Below, in pieces: positions 51,771 through 62,442 of a stretch of DNA of 64,000 bases (position 1 is its first letter; each line of letters opens with the position of its first letter). This DNA is from Salvelinus alpinus. Lineage: Eukaryota; Chordata; Actinopteri; Salmoniformes; Salmonidae. The position numbers were made by a program, and so were the translations under genes. The DNA is taken from the NCBI RefSeq assembly GCF_045679555.1, contig NC_092087.1:26419367-26483366 (forward strand), given 5' to 3'. The notes beneath the pieces are model-generated. The model worked only from the letters and a program-made list of their open reading frames with translations. It made no database searches and was not told the origin of the DNA.

Positions 51771-52169
51771 CTTCTTTTATTAGAGAAGACGAAACACGAA
51801 ACAAACACTTTTACAAAACTAAACAAAACAACAAACGACCGTGAAGCTACAAAACGAAAGTGCACACACAAGCTACTAACGTTTAGACATAGACAATTAC
51901 CCACAACCTGCCTAATGCCTATGGCTGCCTTAAATATGGCTCCCAATCAGAGACAACGATAGACAGCTGTCTCTGATTGAGAACCACTCAGGCAACCATA
52001 GACATACCTAAACACCTACACTGAACACAACCCCATAAACTCTACCAAAACCCCCTAGACAATACAAACACCCTCGACTAGACAAAAACACACCAACATC
52101 CCCCATGTCACACCCTGACCTAACTAAAATAATAAAGAAAACAAAGATAACTAAGGCCAGGGCGTGACA
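51713..52169 (-). repeat. 5' LTR, 457 bp
   Basis: Near-identical to 49108-49560, with four visible substitutions (for example CGCAGCATG against CGCAGCGTG) and an extra four bases CTAA near 52151. The internal DNA that follows on the coding strand, GAATTACCCACCACAAAAGG, does not begin with the TGG expected of a standard tRNA 3'-end primer site. Confidence 0.9.
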
Positions 52170-52993
52170 ATATAACTGTTTGGCCATAATGACCATCGTT
52201 ATGTTTGGAGGAAAAAGGGGGAGGCTTGCAAGCCGAAGAACTCCATCCCAACCATGAAGCACGGGGGTGGCAGCATCATGTTGTGGGGGTGCTTTGCTGC
52301 AGGAGGGACTGGTGCACTTCATAAAATAGATGGCATCATGAGGAATTAAAATTATGGATATAATGAAGCAACATCTCAAGACATCAGTCAGGAAGTTAAA
52401 GCTTGGTAGCAAATGGGTCTTCCAAATGGACAATGACCCCAAGCATACTTCAAGTTGCGGCAAAATGGCTTAAGGACAACAAAGTCAAGGTATTCGAGTG
52501 GCCATCACAAAGCCCTGACCTCAATCCCATAGAAAATTTGTGGCCAGAACTGAAAAAGCATGTGCGAGCAAGGAGGCCTACAATCCTGACTCAGTTACAC
52601 CAGCTGTGTCAGAAGGAATGGGCCGAAATTCACCCAACTTATTGTGGGAAGCTTGTGGAAGGCTACCCGAAACATTTGACCCAAGTTAAACAATTTAAAG
52701 TCAATGCTACCACATACCAATTGAGTGTATGTAAACTTCTGACCCACTGGGAATGTGATGAAAGAAAATGAGGCTGAAATAAATCATTCTCTCTACTATT
52801 ATTCTGACATTTCACATTCTTAAAATAAAGTGGTGATCCTAACTGACCTAAGACAGGGAATTTTTACTAGGATTAAATGTCAGGAATAGTGAAAAACTCA
52901 GTTTAAATGTATTTGGCTAAGGTGTATGTAAACTTCCAACTTTAACTGTGTGTGTGTGTGTGTGTGTATGTATGTGTATATATACATATACAG

Positions 52994-53135
<142 letters not shown>

Positions 53136-53244
53136 GGTGTATATGAAATAGTGCCCCCTGTTTGCACATTCGTTAATATCGTATACCCCGGTATTGTATG
53201 GAAGTGATATGAAAATCTGGATAACGCCCTACCCTGACACATAC

Positions 53245-54329
53245 TCTATTGATCCTAGAATGCCAATCCCTCTTCAGTTACCAGTCCATAATTGCCACCG
53301 GAGCTGGGCAAGACAGCTCCTGTGGAGAAAGCAGCGGTGGTCATATCGACATGGAGCGTGTGTCATCACAGCTTGTTGCATGAAATCTGATAATGAAATG
53401 GACCTTGGGTGGAATAAATGGCCTGACCAAAGTGAACTGGGGTTGTTTTTGTAGTTGGTGAATTGGATGGGTGGTTGTTTTATTTCAGGGTTGGTTGAGA
53501 TGAAACACTGTTGATTGTATGAGGACCCCCCTCACAGAACCTCTGTTGTGTGGTCAGGAAGTCATCCTCTTTATATTTCTATTGGTCACTTAGATAAGCT
53601 CTGAAATCAGATTCAGTGTATTAAATCCCCCTTTTCTCCTTCTCCAATGTCATCTGTTCATATCAGACAACTCTATTCAATCCTGACTCTACACACCTTC
53701 GCTTTTACTTTATTCTGAAAAACCTCATCAATTAAATGAATTTTAATCCAAAATAGCCTGTAGTACTAAAAGCATAATTCCCCTGTGAGATAGTTATGTA
53801 AGTGAAACGCTTTAGGGTTATTGAGGTGAAAAGGGGAGGGTGGAAATGGATTGGTGAGTAAGCCGGTCTGTTTTCCTACTCCTGTGTAGGTCTACATAGA
53901 GTTCAGATGGGCTTGACGGTAGCAGACTGGCTCTACTAATGCTGCAAGATATGGGCCTGTGTGAAAGCTTCTAACCAATCATATTTTGACAACACCAACT
54001 GATCAAACTGACTGGAGCTTGGTGTTTGTAATAGGCATGTTGCAGGCTGAAAGGACTGATCCGATTTTTCAAAGGTGCTATTCTCTGTTGCAAATCACAG
54101 AGGTATTTAAAGCATGAGCTAATGGTAATATTTTTTCCTACAGATGAATAAAAGAGCATCCTGGTTTTCTCTAGGTCTCTCTCTCTCGCAATCTCTCTCT
54201 CTCGCACTCTCACTCCTGTAACAGGAAGCTATATCAGTCCATCCTGGGCTCTGATTCACGCCCTCCCTGATCCCTAACCCTGATACATTTACCAGACTGT
54301 GTGTGTGTGGCTGCTGTTGCATGAGTTGT
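53245..54329. other. Non-coding, no recognisable gene
   Basis: No gene or element is recognised. A short CT run lies at 54176-54206. Confidence 0.45.
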
Positions 54330-54398
54330 AGGCCGTCATTGTAAATGAGAATTTGTTCTTAACTAACTTGCCTAGTTAAATAAAGGTACAAAAAATAA
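54330..54398 (+). mobile_element. SINE 3' tail fragment
   Basis: GTAGGCCGTCATTGTAAATG, then AGAATTTGTTCTTAACTAAC and TTGCCTAGTTAAATAAAGGT ending in A-rich DNA, is the tail of the tRNA-derived SINE family also seen at 58601-58783. The tRNA-like head is missing. Confidence 0.8.
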
Positions 54399-56540
54399 AA
54401 GTGTGTGAAAGCAAGAGACGTTTTTGGTATTTTTTGCCAGTGCACGTTAATTGCTACTTGTCGTCCTAAGTTTGGAGGTGTATGCTTACTGGCACAAATT
54501 ACATCTGACCGATTTAAAATGTAATTTGTAAAAGCTTAGTAAGCATAACTTATGTTCTGTTTTCTTAGTCTAATACATTTTCTTATTCGTGCAACAACAA
54601 GGAGGAAATGTCTCCTCTAGACAGTTGTCTGAGGAATGTTCTGCCATGGCATTGAATTGTGTTGTTAACAAATTGCAAATCAAACGGAGCTGTAAGTGAA
54701 CATAAGCAGAGCACTGTGCTCCCTCCTGGTCCTGGACTAGAATGGACAGACAGAACCGCTCAATCAGACCCACCACTGTTCGACTGATCCTTCTCTCCTT
54801 CCACCCAGTCTTTCTCAACTAAATATTTAAACATGGCATACTTGAGCAAAGGTTTATTTAACTAAAAGTTTGGATGGCTTAAGTTTAAACCGTTACAGGA
54901 GCCTCTGGAGAAATTGGAGCACTACCCAAGTGATTGGCTTAAATAGAAGAAGATAATCACACGGCTGTGTTTAAATCACTGGGCCGACCGACCTGAGGAT
55001 TTTTACTCTTTCTCTATTGATGTTCAACATGAAAACAAGTCTACGTCTTTGTCCTAGACCACATATTGTGTTCAATTTTGCATCTTCTATTTCTCTCTTC
55101 AAGTAGTATGCATTATCAGCATGTACTGTTGTTCTGCATACCTGGCTGTGGTGTTGTAGAGTGTGTCTGAGGCTTTAGTATACTGTCCACTATGGGTATT
55201 GTGTGGTGTGATTCTCTCAAACAGAATGAGGCAATAATGTATCAAACTGCTGGTGTTGTTGCGCTGCTGTGGTCACCCTAATGAGGGTGATCATATCCTT
55301 TATTAATGAACATCTGGTCACTCCTCTCCGCATGGCAACTGTGGCGACTGCAGGGAGAAAGGAGAGGGCTGCCGAGCTCCAAGGAGGAGAGAGTTCTAGA
55401 ATAGAACTCTGTGTGGTGTTCCAGAACCCTGCAGTCTGACTGAATGGGAGCGATCACCCATTGAGGTACTGACACCCACATGGCCGACATGACTATGGAT
55501 TATTCCTCCCGCTGGCGGATGAATGGGAGCTTAGTCATGAAACTGCCCTTGGATGTTTGGTGTGGGAGGTTTAGACAGCAGGTGGTTCACTGAACAGGCC
55601 TTTTAATTTTCCTATTTCATGTTGATGTAAAACCATTTCTTTCTACATTTTTCATGTTTATCAGTCGACATTTCCATGTGCATCTTCGCATACCTTTACT
55701 AAGTCCCACCCCTTTTTCAACCAGAGGAAAGTGTGACCCAGTTATGTTTTTAATCAGAATCCGCATGTAGGACTAGGAAAACTCAGAGAGACAGGGGTAG
55801 AGTAGGGTACTGTGGACTGAGGAACGTGCTCCACAGCCCCTGAAAGCCAGGCTTCCTGTGGCTTGAGATGGATGGGGCCCTAGCTACACGTTTCTCCATG
55901 CTGAAGACCTCTTGTTTTAAGTGGGCCAGCAGGGGCAGAAATAGCCTACCCATCAGGAGCCTCTCCTCAAGATCACTCCAGAGCCGAGGGCCCCTCCATG
56001 AATGGAGTTGGAGCAGGACAAAACACTCTCTCCCTGTGGCCTAATGACTTCCACAGCCTGGCTATAGCAGGGCCACTAGACAGATGGAGAGGAGAGCAGT
56101 TAACGAACCCCCAAGCAAATTAGAATTTCAACAAACTGGCTAAACTTTTCTCTCCCCCTATAAAAATACAATTACACCCCTCAAACCGTGTAGAATTAAT
56201 CCATTTAACATTCAACATGGAGTGTGTAATAGTCACTTATCTGCTGTGAACACTACTGTAGAAGTGCTCTTGAGCTTTGTATCCATCCACAGCCTCAGAC
56301 CCTCTACTCTAAGGGCAGTGTACATAGGTAAACCCGCTGGAAGAGACTTCTAAAAGCGGTAGCAGAGATTTGGGGAATTACTCCAACCCCCTAAATCCCT
56401 ATCTGAGGCTGTAAATATGTCTAGTCTGGGGGAAAGGAAGTTGGATCAATCTAACTTGCATGTTGGTCCCAACTGCTTTGATGCAAGCCCAGCCCAGTCA
56501 TTAAAAAGGAATGTAGTTATCTATACACACCAGAAAAGGA
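54399..56540. other. Non-coding, no recognisable gene
   Basis: No gene or element is recognised over 2.1 kb. Frames are short and on both strands. Confidence 0.45.
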
Positions 56541-56705
56541 GTGTTCTTTCTTTATTTCTCTCGCTCTCTCTTTCTCTCTCTCTCGCTCTCTATTTTCTCT
56601 CACCTCTTGCTCTCTCTGACAATCTCTTTTCTCTATCTCTCTTCTCTCTTGCTCTCTCTGACAATCTCTTTTCTCTATCTCTCTTCTCTCTTGCTCTCTC
56701 TTCTC
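56541..56705 (+). repeat. CT-rich tract with a 42-48-bp tandem duplication
   Basis: TTGCTCTCTCTGACAATCTC followed by TTTTCTCTATCTCTCTTCTC occurs twice in tandem (from about 56607 and 56649), within a longer CT-rich tract. The repeated Ser/Leu/Phe peptide is an artefact. Confidence 0.9.
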
Positions 56706-58600
56706 CCCTTAGTGATCAGCTGTGTGGGTGAGATTCAGCTGCCTTGGTGTTGACTCAGTGATAGTCATCATCAGCATTTCCCACATGAAAGGAGAGAAGA
56801 GGGTGGTGTTACATGAAATTGTGGGTCAACTCGGGCCATTGGATTCATTGCTCTTATAGTGACAGATAATTTTTGTTGTTGTTACTTTAGTTTGTTCCTT
56901 GGTAAGGTTTATATAATATTGGTGTATGATAAGATCCTCTCAGGAAGTGCAACTATAAAACATATTTGACATGGTTTGTTCATCCCTCGGGGCAGTAAGT
57001 ATACACTATTATTCATCTTGTGCTTTGATCGGGATAAAAGCACTGATATGCTCCTACATGCTTTGGAAGGGAGTAAACCTGTACTCCTCGACTAAAATGA
57101 CCATGCAGAGGCACTGCATGCCTACAGTAAAGTAAATGTTATCTGTGGCATGTTCCCCAAGCTGGCCTCTACATTTTTATTAGAGCATTAAAGCAGTTAC
57201 AGGCCCTGGATAAGTTTATTGGGAAAGTGCAGAGCCCATATGAAGTTAGCAACGGTCCCCAGACCAGCTGATTCACTCTGCGGCTATGAGGAGTGGGGAC
57301 GCTGTCACTTACAGTTCCTCATAAAATCCTGTGGAAAGGCCTTAAGTTCAGGATGAGGGGTAATTGATACTCTTGTGTGTAGGGCTAAAAGACGTGCAGA
57401 CCAGGGAGAGGTGGTCTGCCACGTGTGAAGAGGGAATCCAAGCCAGACACAGCATTGGGAGCAAAAGCTGTAGGCTGACTCAAGGAGGTAAAGGAGAACG
57501 GAAAGAAGACTACGTCTTGTTCAAACTGTGGAGGTTGTTCAGAGCCACCGGCTGGTTTTACCAGCATCACAAACTGTTTATACAGCGTTCAACCACTGTT
57601 TCAAAGAGTTCTGTTGTTTTTTTGTTTTTTTACTTTCCTTTTTGGCTCTTGGCTAAAGCGGTGCAGAGGCTTTTGAGGAAAAATAAACACATCTTGATTT
57701 AATTACGAACTCCCCCTCATTGCACCGTTTCCCCTTTGAAATCAACCACATTCAATGCAAGACAAATAAGCAAATTAGCAGCAGCAGTCAGACATTGTTA
57801 AACAGTCCTAACACTGATTCTGGAAAGGAGCTCAGATAGCATTACAGGCTTAGAGCCATGCAAGTGTTTGTAAATTACGACTAACCAAAATAGCCAAAAT
57901 ATAATTAATCTAGTGAGAACAATCAGCCTGTTTATTTAGTCACTTTTAATTGCAGGTTGAGTCCACAAATAAACCGATCAATACCAAATCACATCCCAAA
58001 TGGAAGAATTAATGTTGATTGACTTTCCATTGTTAAAGATGCACTCCGGGATCTAAAGCCCAACGAATTTGAAACATATTGCACGAATTGGATTTGGAAC
58101 ATATCACACAAATTGCTAAATGTGTATGATATAATATAAATGGCAAAACTCGTAACATAAATGGATGACGTAGTACACAATTGGATACACAATTACACAA
58201 AAAAACGGGTACCACTTTTTGGCTCGTGAGCACCACTTTCAGAACTACTGGCTGAAATTATACAAAAGTTAGAGAGTACATCTTTAAGTCAAATTAATAT
58301 TTTGGTTTGCAACTTGACATACTGATTTCATTCCAAAAGTGTAACTATTTATTTTGGTCCCAAACCGACAGACCCCTATGACCCAGTTTATAGTTCTTAC
58401 AACTGCTTATACTGTATGTCATTGTTTCTACAATTGGAAGTGGTTTTATGATGGAAGTACAAGGTCAATATGAATAGTTTTGTCTCAAAACTATGTTCCC
58501 ATTGCCTAGTATTCAATAACTGTCTTGCCTGTCTCCATTCCCTCATGCTCACTGTTGTGGAAGAGCTGACATGTGAAAGCTATTGTTCACCTCTGTGGTT
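56706..58600. other. Non-coding, no recognisable gene
   Basis: No gene, RNA gene or element end is recognised. Confidence 0.45.
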
Positions 58601-58783
58601 TTTATTTTTATTTTACCTTTATTTAACTAGGCAAGTCAGTTAAGAACAAATTCTTATTTTCAATGATGGCCTAGGAACAGTGGGTTAACTGCCTTGTTCA
58701 GGGGCAGAACGACAGATTTGTACCATGTCAGCTCGGGGATTCGAACTTGCAACATTTCAGTTACTAGTCCAATGCTCAGGAAG
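58601..58783 (-). mobile_element. tRNA-derived SINE, minus strand
   Basis: The plus strand reads TTTTACCTTTATTTAACTAG at the tail, then GCAAGTCAGTTAAGAACAAA, the body GGGTTAACTGCCTTGTTCAG, and a B box GGGATTCGAACTT (minus strand AAGTTCGAATCCC). The A-box side is truncated after CCAATGCTCAGG. It is the same family as the tail at 54330-54398. Confidence 0.85.
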
Positions 58784-59072
58784 CTATTTGAGAGGCCTTG
58801 TAACAATGTATTTCTTCTAAATCTGTTGATAAACATTTGATAACTAACTAAGCAGTATATAATAGGACCTCTTAGGCTACAGTGTATTGGGAAATAAGGG
58901 CAGGAGGAAGAGTAGCTTCTGCTTTTGCAACAGCTAATGGGGATCCTAATAAAATACAAAAAAATGTGGTTACCTTACTCTATTCCACACTAGTGTTGTG
59001 TAAGCTATAGGCTATATATAACCCTTCTCCATTCTCCTCCATTCTATTGGTAATTGTTATGCATTTTGTTTA

Positions 59073-59606
59073 CAAATCAAATCAATGTTTGTCACATGCA
59101 CCGAATACAACAGGTATATTTCACCTTACAGTGAAATGCTTACTTACAAGCCCTTACCTTAACCAACAGTTTTAATAAGAACATGTGTAAAGAAAGTATT
59201 TACTAAAATAAACTGAAGTTACATTTTTTTTTTTTTAAATAAGAAAATAGAAATGAACAAATAATTGATGAGCAACAATAAAATAACAGTAGCGAGGCTA
59301 CATTTAGGGGATACCGGTACAGAGTCAATGTGCAGGGGCACCAGTTAGTCAAGGTAATTGAGGTAATATGTACATGCAGGTAGAGGTAAAATGACTGCAT
59401 ATATAATAAACAGAGAGTAGCAGCAGTGTAAAAATGGGGTGTGGGGGGGCAATGCAAATAGTTTGGGTAGCCGTTTGATTAGCTGTTCAGGAGTCTTATG
59501 GCGTAGGGGTAGAAGCTGTTAAGAAGGCTTGGCGCTCCGGTACCGCTTGCCGTGCGGTAGCAGAGAGAACAGTCTTATGACTAGGGTGGCTGAAGTCTTT
59601 GGCAAT
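59073..59606. repeat. Salmonid-abundant interspersed repeat
   Basis: It begins CAAATCAAATCAATGTTTGT, then CACATGCACCGAATACAACAG, and continues through TACAGAGTCAATGTGCAGGG and AGGAGTCTTATGGCGTAGGG to the GGTACCGCTTGCCGTGCGGT block near 59539-59558. I recognise this as one of the commonest salmonid repeats, probably a LINE 3' region in reverse orientation, but the family is not assigned. The block at 59539-59558 contains a short hairpin (ACCGC…GCGGT). Confidence 0.7.
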
Positions 59607-59759
59607 CCCTCCAATACCGCACGGTCCTTCTATTCCCCATCTCGCTCTCTAGCTGGCTGCCCTGGGGCAGTTGATTCAGTAAAATTGTTTAATTTGCATG
59701 CAAATGACTCCAAAACACCAGTCATTCACGCCGCTAATTATACCAGTGTTGGGACGGTG

Positions 59760-60334
59760 ACTTGCTGACATCACGGATGGTCATTAGCATTCGGGAGGGG
59801 AGGGGCGGTGGTCCTGGCAAGGACAGGCTACTCCGTTATTCAGCCAGTCACTCAGGGCGAGTAAATCCCCTGCTCAGCGCTCCTTAAGCGCATAAGGTAA
59901 AGGAGTCCCTATGGATCGTTTTTCAACTTTCTAGCTTTCTGTTGCTGCCTCCGTAAATTATTGTTTTGGATTATTTCGAAACGTAACCTACAAAGTTAAG
60001 GCTATTGCATTATCTCAATGTAGGTGGACTAAATGTAGGGGTATTTGTGTTTAACCGCTTATTGGGTTTTGTGTCGCTTTACCAATCCTTGCGCTTGGTT
60101 AATGTGTTTGCAGAACAGCTTGACAAAAAGGCTCGCAGAGCGAAGAGGACAGTAGCCTGGAGGAACAGATTGCGCCTTCGCACTGACCAGAGAGTGAGAG
60201 TGCAGGATTCGTAAAATTGTGTCGCAGGAATAGTAGACTATGAAAAGGCTTGCAATGAGGAAAGTGTGGTTGAAAGCTATTATCACCGGGTGCATAGCCA
60301 TGCTCTCCCTCACACCTACTTGGTGATAGATAAG
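59760..60334 (+). promoter_or_regulatory. Possible promoter and first exon of a host gene
   Basis: A GC-box-like GGGGAGGGGCGG lies at 59797-59810 and a CRE-like TGACATCACGG at 59767. CpG density is locally higher than nearby. An ATG at 60240 opens 28 codons with an N-terminal basic part and a hydrophobic stretch (VWLKAIITGCIAMLSL), which resembles a signal peptide or anchor. A strong splice-donor match AAG|GTAAGC follows at 60332-60340. However, TGA at 60324-60326 closes the frame eight bases before that donor, so either the exon is untranslated, the weaker donor just before it is used, or the pattern is chance. No gene family is recognised. Confidence 0.25.
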
Positions 60335-62336
60335 GTAAGCATTGACTACATTTTACCGTTTGTGGCTCTGTTATTTTGTATCAGTCTGTTATTTACACAG
60401 CTGACAAGGCTATCTTTGCGCGCTGTTGTGTCCGGACCTTCAAGACAGGATCTATTTCAGGTTTTAAACTGTGGCTAAGTTTACTCAACATTGCCAGTTT
60501 GAGTGAACTTTTACTGCCGTTGAAAGATCGTGTTTTAAAAAGGGTTTGATATTTCCTGACTGCAAGATGTGTGCTACAATGTAGTCTATGTGGCTCATTC
60601 GTGGTGTGCTCGATTTAAACTCAATCATATCAACATCAATGAGGTATGAGTTTAAATGTATTTTAACGACTAGGTAGGCCTATTCATGATTTAGAACTAG
60701 CAAACATATGTACATTGCAACTACACAGATTATTCTGTAATATAATTTTTTATTTGAACGTAATTTTTTTTGGCTCGTACGCAATAGTTGCACTAACAGT
60801 CTCACTAATCCTCACCTTACTGACTCATAGGCTATCCTCGGTAATGGATGTGTTGTTATCCATTTTCTCTTTCTACTCTTCGTGGCGCGGCGGTCAAGCT
60901 AACCCGTTTTTTTCAGTGGGATTAGTCTTTGTTGTGTTGCCTCTATGGTCTGGACCTGGCCGGCCGCGGGATTGATTGAGTCAGGATAGGTCATTTTGTA
61001 TTAGCATATGAACGGATTTTGGGGAATAATGAATAATGGGACACTCCAGCAGCTGGCCCGAGAGTCCAGGGGTAATGGAGATATCAGGCTGCATTGCTCT
61101 GAAACAGACATTTAGACTACAGGTAGCCTCGGCTCATAGGCAACCAACCATCTTATCAGTCTTGATGTGCAAAATAATGTCAGGTCGGTTTTTGACCATC
61201 CCCTTTCAACACCATGAAATTGTTTAATCTGGTCCACTGTTTTAAGCCATGTTTAGACTAGTTGTGTTTGTCAGCATTTCAAACTTGCTGATCATTTGCA
61301 CAGATGGGTTCCCCAATGACAGCTTGACAATATCTCATGAGATCAGCATAGCTAAAGTTCCATATAAGGACTGAGGTCTCAGGAGCCTGAAAACCTGTCC
61401 CCATGTGACATACCATCCATCTGTCCCAGTAGCAGTTACCGAACAAGTAACACTTATCAATAAGTAACATGATCATCTGGTATAAAGCTGCCATCCTCAG
61501 TTAGATGTTACATAAATATCTAGTCCTCTCTCACTTCCTGCACTTCTGACACTAAATCTTTACAAATTCCATAAAGATGCAGTGTAGTGAGATTAAGTAC
61601 ATTCTGCGATAGTGTTCAGTCAATGTATGTGTTGGACAAGAATAATGGTTTATGGATTATTATTTCTTGCGGCAGGTGGGTGCAGGCCTAATCTCCATTA
61701 GGTTGAATATATTGGATTGAGTCGCCAGTAATTAGCTACTAATAAACACCTTTTTTTTGTTTGATTCCTATTTGGTATGTAGTGCAATCCAGTTTAACAC
61801 TGATTAAAGCTGAACATGTCTGCTTCAATAAATGACCTAATTAGGACAAATTAAGACTAAATACACTGAAAGGAAATGCCCATCTGATCTTAGAACAAAA
61901 GGCATTTAAAAAATAGAGAAATAATCAGTCCTCCTATTTTCCCTGCCTGTCCAGAGAAAACAAAAGAAGCAGAAATAATTGAAATTTGGCTGCTGCCTGC
62001 CTCCAGCTGTTCCTCTGAACCTCTTTTCTCCTCTCCTCTGAGCTGCCATTTAAACATGCTGTCTGGAATGATGACACGGAAAAGCAGTAGCGGTTCTGGG
62101 AGCTGCTCTGGAATTAGTCTGGAATGGGGTTCCTTTCGGATACCACATCAAGCCCACTCAGCTCCATGGCTGTTTCTCAGGAAGACAAGGGTTGTGGATG
62201 TGTTGAACACTTCAGAGGAGGTGTTTAAGAGCCTGGATGACACCTTGCCCTATGGCAAACGAACCTGTTAATATTGGGTTAGTTAAATTAATGGCACCAC
62301 CACTCAACCCAGCCTCTTGAGATGTCCCTGAGTTGG
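60335..62336. other. Non-coding, no recognisable gene
   Basis: No gene or repeat is recognised. The A/T-rich stretch 61660-61930, with several TAATTAG/ATTA words, has the look of a possible conserved non-coding element, but that is only an impression. Confidence 0.4.
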
Positions 62337-62442
62337 CAGAGGATTTGTACCAGTATCTCAGAGGATTTGTACCAGTATCTCAGAGGATTTGTACCAGTAT
62401 CTCAGAGGATTTGTACCAGTATCTCAGAGGATTTGTACCAGT
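62337..62442 (+). repeat. 22-bp tandem repeat, about five copies
   Basis: The unit CAGAGGATTTGTACCAGTAT followed by CT is repeated without change, with a partial last copy. Identity between copies suggests recent expansion or contraction. Confidence 0.95.

Larger units (their letters stand above)
49108..52169 (-). mobile_element. Non-autonomous LTR retroelement, 3.06 kb
   Basis: Two direct LTRs (49108-49560 and 51713-52169) bound a 2.15-kb internal region. The element starts TG and ends CA and is flanked by the 5-bp duplication ATATA (49103-49107 and 52170-52174). Orientation is minus: AATAAA near one LTR end and a G-tract polypurine site both agree. The internal region has one long frame and no reverse transcriptase, protease, integrase or RNase H block that I can find. 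It therefore looks like a LARD-type passenger element mobilised by a relative. The LTRs differ by about four substitutions and one 4-bp indel, so the insertion is young. Confidence 0.9.
48636..52720 (+). pseudogene. Tc1 transposase pseudogene interrupted by an LTR element
   Basis: The family start (ATG GGA AAA TCA) is at 48636 but TAG follows at codon 16 (48681-48683). Further indels break the frame. The LTR element is inserted at 49107, a few codons after the first catalytic block (TGGTCTGATGAAATAAAA, WSDEIK). After it come HYGGG-like, then GGGSIMLWGCF (about 52265-52295), and the region with FQMDND then [13 protein letters not shown] (about 52500-52545), which keeps Asp and Glu. The family stop codon at 52718-52720 is CAA here. 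It is non-functional. Confidence 0.88.
48479..52948 (+). mobile_element. Tc1 element lacking its left end, split by an LTR element
   Basis: From GACTGTGCCTTTAAACAGCT at 48479 the sequence follows the same Tc1 family as the element at 20039-25477, in the opposite orientation. It ends in the right terminal repeat, finishing CTTCCAACTTTAACTG at 52948. The usual left terminal repeat (about 200 bp) is missing and replaced by another family's end. An LTR element occupies 49108-52169. The right end runs directly into GT repeats. Confidence 0.88.

Noticed and set aside
49108..52169. A complete endogenous retrovirus
   Set aside because: There is no protease, polymerase, integrase or envelope coding. 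The internal region is too short, so it is described as a non-autonomous LTR element.
62056..62271. A 71-codon frame beginning MLSGMMTRKSSSGS
   Set aside because: It has no family match that I recognise and no splice or promoter context. Chance is the simpler explanation.
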